A DNA stretch of 64,000 nucleotides from the NCBI GenBank assembly GCA_028023455.1, contig JAQFVV010012402.1, positions 15,748,935-15,812,934 on the forward strand. The letters run 5' to 3'. The first letter of the stretch is position 1, and each line of letters starts with the position of its first letter. This document shows, piece after piece, positions 60,030 through 64,000 of this stretch. The stretch comes from Epiperipatus broadwayi. Its lineage: Eukaryota; Onychophora; Udeonychophora; Euonychophora; Peripatidae. The notes under the pieces were generated by a model. It had not been told where the DNA came from and ran no database searches. It saw only the letters and a list, made by a program, of their open reading frames with translations. Position numbers and translations under genes: made by a program.

Positions 60030-61183
60030 TGATAATAGTAATTCTATTAGTGCAAATTAATCATCTGTTTAACTCATGATGTGATTAAACCTTAAAAGCT
60101 CTGCCATGTATTAAAAATTAATAATAAATATTATTAGCCATTAAAAGGTGTTTTACTGCTATCTGTAAAATAAATTCACTCAAAAAAACAAAAACAACAA
60201 CAACAACAATCTACTGAAAACTACCATTGACATTTTATAAATATAGTAATACAACTTATTCAATCTATATTTTTATAATAAGCTCAAATGTAAATTATAT
60301 TTTCTAAAGGGCCTTTTGACATACTAGGTAAATGCCCATGACTTTGGACTTGAATCCAAATAACCCGTGGATTTTTTGTCTGATTCCAAAAGTTCAGATC
60401 GCGCTTAATCATCCATTTATGGGTTAGTAAATTGGTATTAAGCTATTTTTTTTAGACTAAAGAAGGAAGGAAAATTAAATTGTCCCATCTGATATTTGTC
60501 TAACTTGGAAAATATTGTTTTCCTCACTGGAATACTTAAACATTTTACCTACTTACATCTAAATTCTATCATTTGTATTTTATCAGTAATAAAAAGGTAG
60601 TCCATCTACTTAATGAATAATATTTCTGTAGTGTAATTATAAAAATTATTAATAAAAAAGTACTGTTCTTTATTTAAAAGATCTAATCTCAAATGTTTAG
60701 TGTAAGAAGTCTTGATTTATGTGATTTATAAGTGATTTTCTTATCAAATAGATAATTTTGTATAAAATTCGCAGGTAGTTGACCTTCTTTCTTTTAAAAT
60801 GGATTTTTTCGAAGGTTGTCATTAGCCTCAAGGTTTTTTAATATTTACCCATATTTGTCAAAGTATTACTTGTTTTATTCTTAATAAAAATTTACTACTC
60901 TGATATTATCTTCTATGGTATAATTTATTTTAAATTAACTTTATTAGATTTACTATATACATTGGAGATTATTTGCAAGTCTTATTGAAGCAAAAGAGAT
61001 TTCAAAAAGAAAAGCGATAAGATAGATGTTCATATAATTGAGCAATAATCAATATACATCTAATGCATATTAATTAGTACATTCAATAGCCAAAACACTG
61101 GGTTGTTGTTAATAAGATCAAATTTCATATAGCTGCAAAAATATCAACCGGTGCATGGGTTTAATCTCTGGTCCTAATATTAT
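60030..61183. other. AT-rich non-coding DNA
   Basis: No supported gene. An ACA microsatellite is near 60187-60210. A locally GC-richer patch near 60325-60425 (CTTGAATCCAAATAACCCGT) is probably an old repeat. Confidence 0.5.
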
Positions 61184-62470
61184 TCAATTTTTTTTTAGAA
61201 AGAATGATTTAGTATTGTGAGATATGGGATTAAAGCTTGGATAGCATCTTACAAACCAGAGTGAAAAAAGAATGAATATAATCATTCTTATATTGGGAAA
61301 AGGACCACTTTGTATATTTTTTATGAGATTGTTAATTGTTAATGAGTTTGAATGAGTCATGTTAGGGATAAGAGTATGACAAGGAAGAAGTGAGGAACAA
61401 TCCATAAGAAAGTGTTCTGATTTTTCATTTCTATGACATAGAGAACATAGTGCATCTAAATTTGTGCAGTATTGCTTGTAAAAGAGAAAATAATTAGTAG
61501 GAAGGGCATTGGCATTTATTTTTATTAAAAAGTTCCAGATATTTAGATTTCTGGTGCCAATATCTGAACTTTTTTATAATGTATTTATTATTACATAACA
61601 AAAAAGATGGTCTGTTATTTGATATACTACTATTGTTTTCAATTTCATATGTTTGCCAATAGTTAATTTTATTTAGAAATAGATTATGTGAGAGAGTAGT
61701 GTCATTATTTATGAGAATTATTAAGGTTTTGATAAAATCATTGTTAATGAGTGGTAGAGTGTCAGTAGGGTTAGTGGAATTATGCTACTAACACATGGAA
61801 AGAAACTAATTAGTTTGGTTATTTTATTAATGGCTGTCTGAAGATAAAATGTAGAAATGCCATGTAATGAGAAACCATTGAATTTAATATGTGTTTGCAT
61901 ATTTTTCATTCTTAGAGCTACTGCTTTTTTCTTCCAGATTAGTTTGGTGATAAGGGAGTATATATTTTTTGAACGAAGAAGTGAACTTAATAATGGGTAA
62001 TAAATAATTAATTTTAGGAAATATTAAGATATTGATTAGTGATATCTTAGTATATACTGAAAGGTATGCTTCAGATAACACATTGATGGTGCATTGATTT
62101 TGAATAGCAGTTTTCATTGCATTGTATGAGTGATGCTATGGGAAATCTAAAAATTTATGAGGAGTAGAGAAAAAATTGGAAGGAATGATTTTACTTATAA
62201 GAATATTCCAAGTAAAAAATTTGTTTTTATTAAAGTGGATTGAAAAATTGTTAGTGTAATTATTAAATACAGTGTCAAATGAAGGAAGGAGCTTTTTTGA
62301 TGGGAGGAAAATAATTAAGTCATCCATGTAGATGTGATTAATGGTTTGGTTAATTATAAGAATATGTATTCCTGTAATTTTGCTTTCTATTTCCAAAAGA
62401 ATGAGGTTGATATAAGTTGTGAAGAGAGGTTTTACTATGTATAAAATTATTGCAATCAGTTTTGTTATTA
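61184..62470 (-). pseudogene. 5'-truncated L1/Tx1-like LINE, RT to C-terminal motif
   Basis: Minus strand in order: TTYINLILLEIESKITGIHI (after RT motif B), INHIYMDDLIIFLPSKK (motif C with an intact YMDD, about 62310), FNNYTNNFSIHFNKNKF (motif D area), NVLSEAYLSVYTKISLINIL, and finally ALCSLCHRNEKSEHFLMDC (C-x2-C-x7-H-x4-C, about 61395-61470). The frames 62136-62396, 61884-62117, 61721-61909 and 61184-61405 are pieces of one ORF2, offset by frameshifts. It aligns by eye with the RT of 37430-38040 (INPLLAALKKEMTGIYI and YMND), so both are one family. This copy keeps the catalytic aspartates but lost its 5' half. Confidence 0.75.
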
Positions 62471-63619
62471 GAGGAATGTGTCTCCATAGTATTTTTTAAA
62501 ATGTTTTTATTACTATTATTTGCTTCGATTTCCTAATGTAGATTTACATTGATAGTAGGCATAAGGCTAGAAAATTCTATCATAATAATGTATTAGATCA
62601 AAAAAAAATTGTACTTTTAACTTACCTGATACAGTAATTTTTATTTTTATCTGAGATTATGATATTTATGTATAAAAATGTAGTTTTAACCACAAACACG
62701 AACACTATTTTCCGATTAAAAATACATTTTAATAAGGTAATCAATATCTTTTTCAAGGTGGAGGATAGGGAGTAGGGATGCTAAACTATCTCTTTTCTGT
62801 ATTGCATGTGTTTGTGAAGATTTCTACCCAAAGGCACGTGGAGTACTAAGCTTATATTTTATTAGAGCTGGTATTCTGTCACTTAAAAGTTATCTATTAC
62901 TAATATTATGACCAATTAGAGGTGATCATGGATTCAGTGCCTATAGAAGTATGACCCTCTTGGTCCATCAGTGATGGAGACAGCATCATATACAATCATG
63001 TTTTTTTATTTTTAAATTCAGTTTATCTATACTTATATATAATCGTGTTTTTTAATGTTTAAATTCAGCTTATAAATAAGTATTTGATGAACTTAGATTA
63101 ATTCCTTTATTCTTAATCTAACAATTGGTATCCAATTACTATCTATTAGTAGAGTAATGGATTGTATGGGATCACCATTTGAAACAAAAATCCTAAGCTC
63201 TGTCTGTCACCTGGAAACAAATGCTATAATTTATCCAAATTATATCAGTTTATGGGCATGGCAGAGGAATGATTCATTACTACCATCTCATTAAGTTTTT
63301 TTTAACCTTGCAATTAAGTTTTTGAATTATCAGTTTTGTATTTATGCAGTTGCTCTATGAAATAATCAATATTCAAATTTCATACTAGGTGCAATATATC
63401 TATTTAAATGTATATACATTTCACAATGGATAGCAACTCCACTCAATTTCTTTACCAGAGGTCTGGATAGGTCTAAGCTAATGATTGCAGCATAAATTTA
63501 CAATTTATGATGACAACACTATCATTACTAATACTCCCCACTTCCTTTTAATTATTATATTTTCTCTCTAACTCAGGGGAGCACAACTCTTAAGAATTAA
63601 TGACTGATCTCTTCTATTT
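62471..63619. other. AT-rich non-coding DNA
   Basis: No supported gene. Around 62920-63000, GATCATGGATTCAGTGCCTA resembles the start of the SINE-like repeats at 40870 and 48380, but too little matches to call it. Confidence 0.45.
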
Positions 63620-63633
63620 ATATTATTATTATT

Positions 63634-63695
<62 letters not shown>
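63620..63695. repeat. (ATT/ATC)n trinucleotide microsatellite
   Basis: TAT/ATT repeats flank about eleven consecutive TCA (ATC) repeats, over 75 bp in total. The interruption pattern suggests the ATC block expanded inside an ATT tract. Confidence 0.95.
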
Positions 63696-63698
<3 letters not shown>

Positions 63699-64000
63699 GT
63701 TCATATTTATATCTTTTTCTTTGTAATGTCTGTATACTGTTTAGTATCTAGTTTATATATGTAGAGAACAGTAAACAAAAATGCAATGGTTAATCAAAAT
63801 AGTATACATTAATAATTATGCATGGGAATTTAAAAGCATTATAATTTAATTGTGTACATAATTAAAGAATGCAATGAATGAGCTTGGTTATTAACTCTAA
63901 GAAATGGAAGTAATGAGTGTGTCCATTAACTACAAACTTAAAGGAGATAAATAATGACTGAGAACAATAGATCAGAACAATTAAAAGACAAATCAACCAC
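63696..64000. other. AT-rich non-coding DNA
   Basis: Nothing further is visible up to the window end. Confidence 0.5.

Noticed and set aside
63620-63695. CRISPR-like array
   Set aside because: Simple trinucleotide microsatellite without spacers.

Overview
This is an AT-rich (my estimate is about 75% A+T, not computed) eukaryotic window that looks like one or more long introns and intergenic DNA of an invertebrate animal. There is no rRNA, no plausible functional full-length ORF, no operon structure and no bacterial signal. The mix of decayed LINEs (L1/Tx1-like and RTE/Jockey-like), Penelope-like elements, a hAT element, tRNA-derived SINEs, many foldback elements and hammerhead-ribozyme repeats fits a metazoan with a large repetitive genome. 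A mollusc such as a cephalopod is my guess only; nothing here proves it.

Host gene: the best evidence is two phase-compatible internal exons on the + strand (4604-4675 and 8381-8516). They encode a Ser/Asp/Glu-rich, probably disordered stretch of a protein I do not recognise. A third candidate exon (11871-11950) and a possible 21-nt microexon (14101-14121) may continue the gene. The rest of the window has no exon I can defend.

Layout: 2.58-3.54 kb TA-flanked DNA transposon; 4.6-8.5 kb the two exons with an RTE-like endonuclease relic and a foldback between them; 10.7-11.05 and 15.9-16.8 kb hammerhead family 2 repeats; 18.7-20.65 kb a TIR element with an unidentified ORF; 21.2 kb foldback; 25.0-26.4 kb Penelope-like RT relic; 27.5-28.3 kb RTE-like tail; 28.7-28.9 kb suspicious C/T-run block; 30.6 and 32.1 kb near-perfect and perfect palindromes; 32.7-33.96 kb Penelope GIY-YIG relic with two inverted terminal copies; 34.5-39.1 kb nearly full-length dead L1/Tx1-like LINE; 40.5-41.1 kb SINEs; 42.05-43.03 kb hAT element; 43.5-44.65 kb Jockey/RTE-like RT relic; 48.4-49.07 kb SINEs; 49.65-50.8 kb hammerhead family 1 tandem array; 53.2 kb foldback; 55.7 kb SINE; 58.1-60.03 kb family 1 foldbacks plus an RTE-like relic; 61.2-62.47 kb second L1/Tx1-like relic; 63.6 kb microsatellite.

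Most interesting: two diverged families of roughly 420-455 bp tandem or foldback repeats each carry a type I hammerhead ribozyme core (CTGATGA, 4-bp helix II, GAAA, 4-nt palindromic helix III, TC or TA cleavage position, then a helix I strand). Helices II and III differ between the families by compensating changes, so the fold appears selected. They resemble the animal retrozymes and Penelope-associated hammerheads. Family 1 repeatedly occurs as head-to-head inverted dimers, which place a ribozyme on each strand and would give long hairpins if transcribed.
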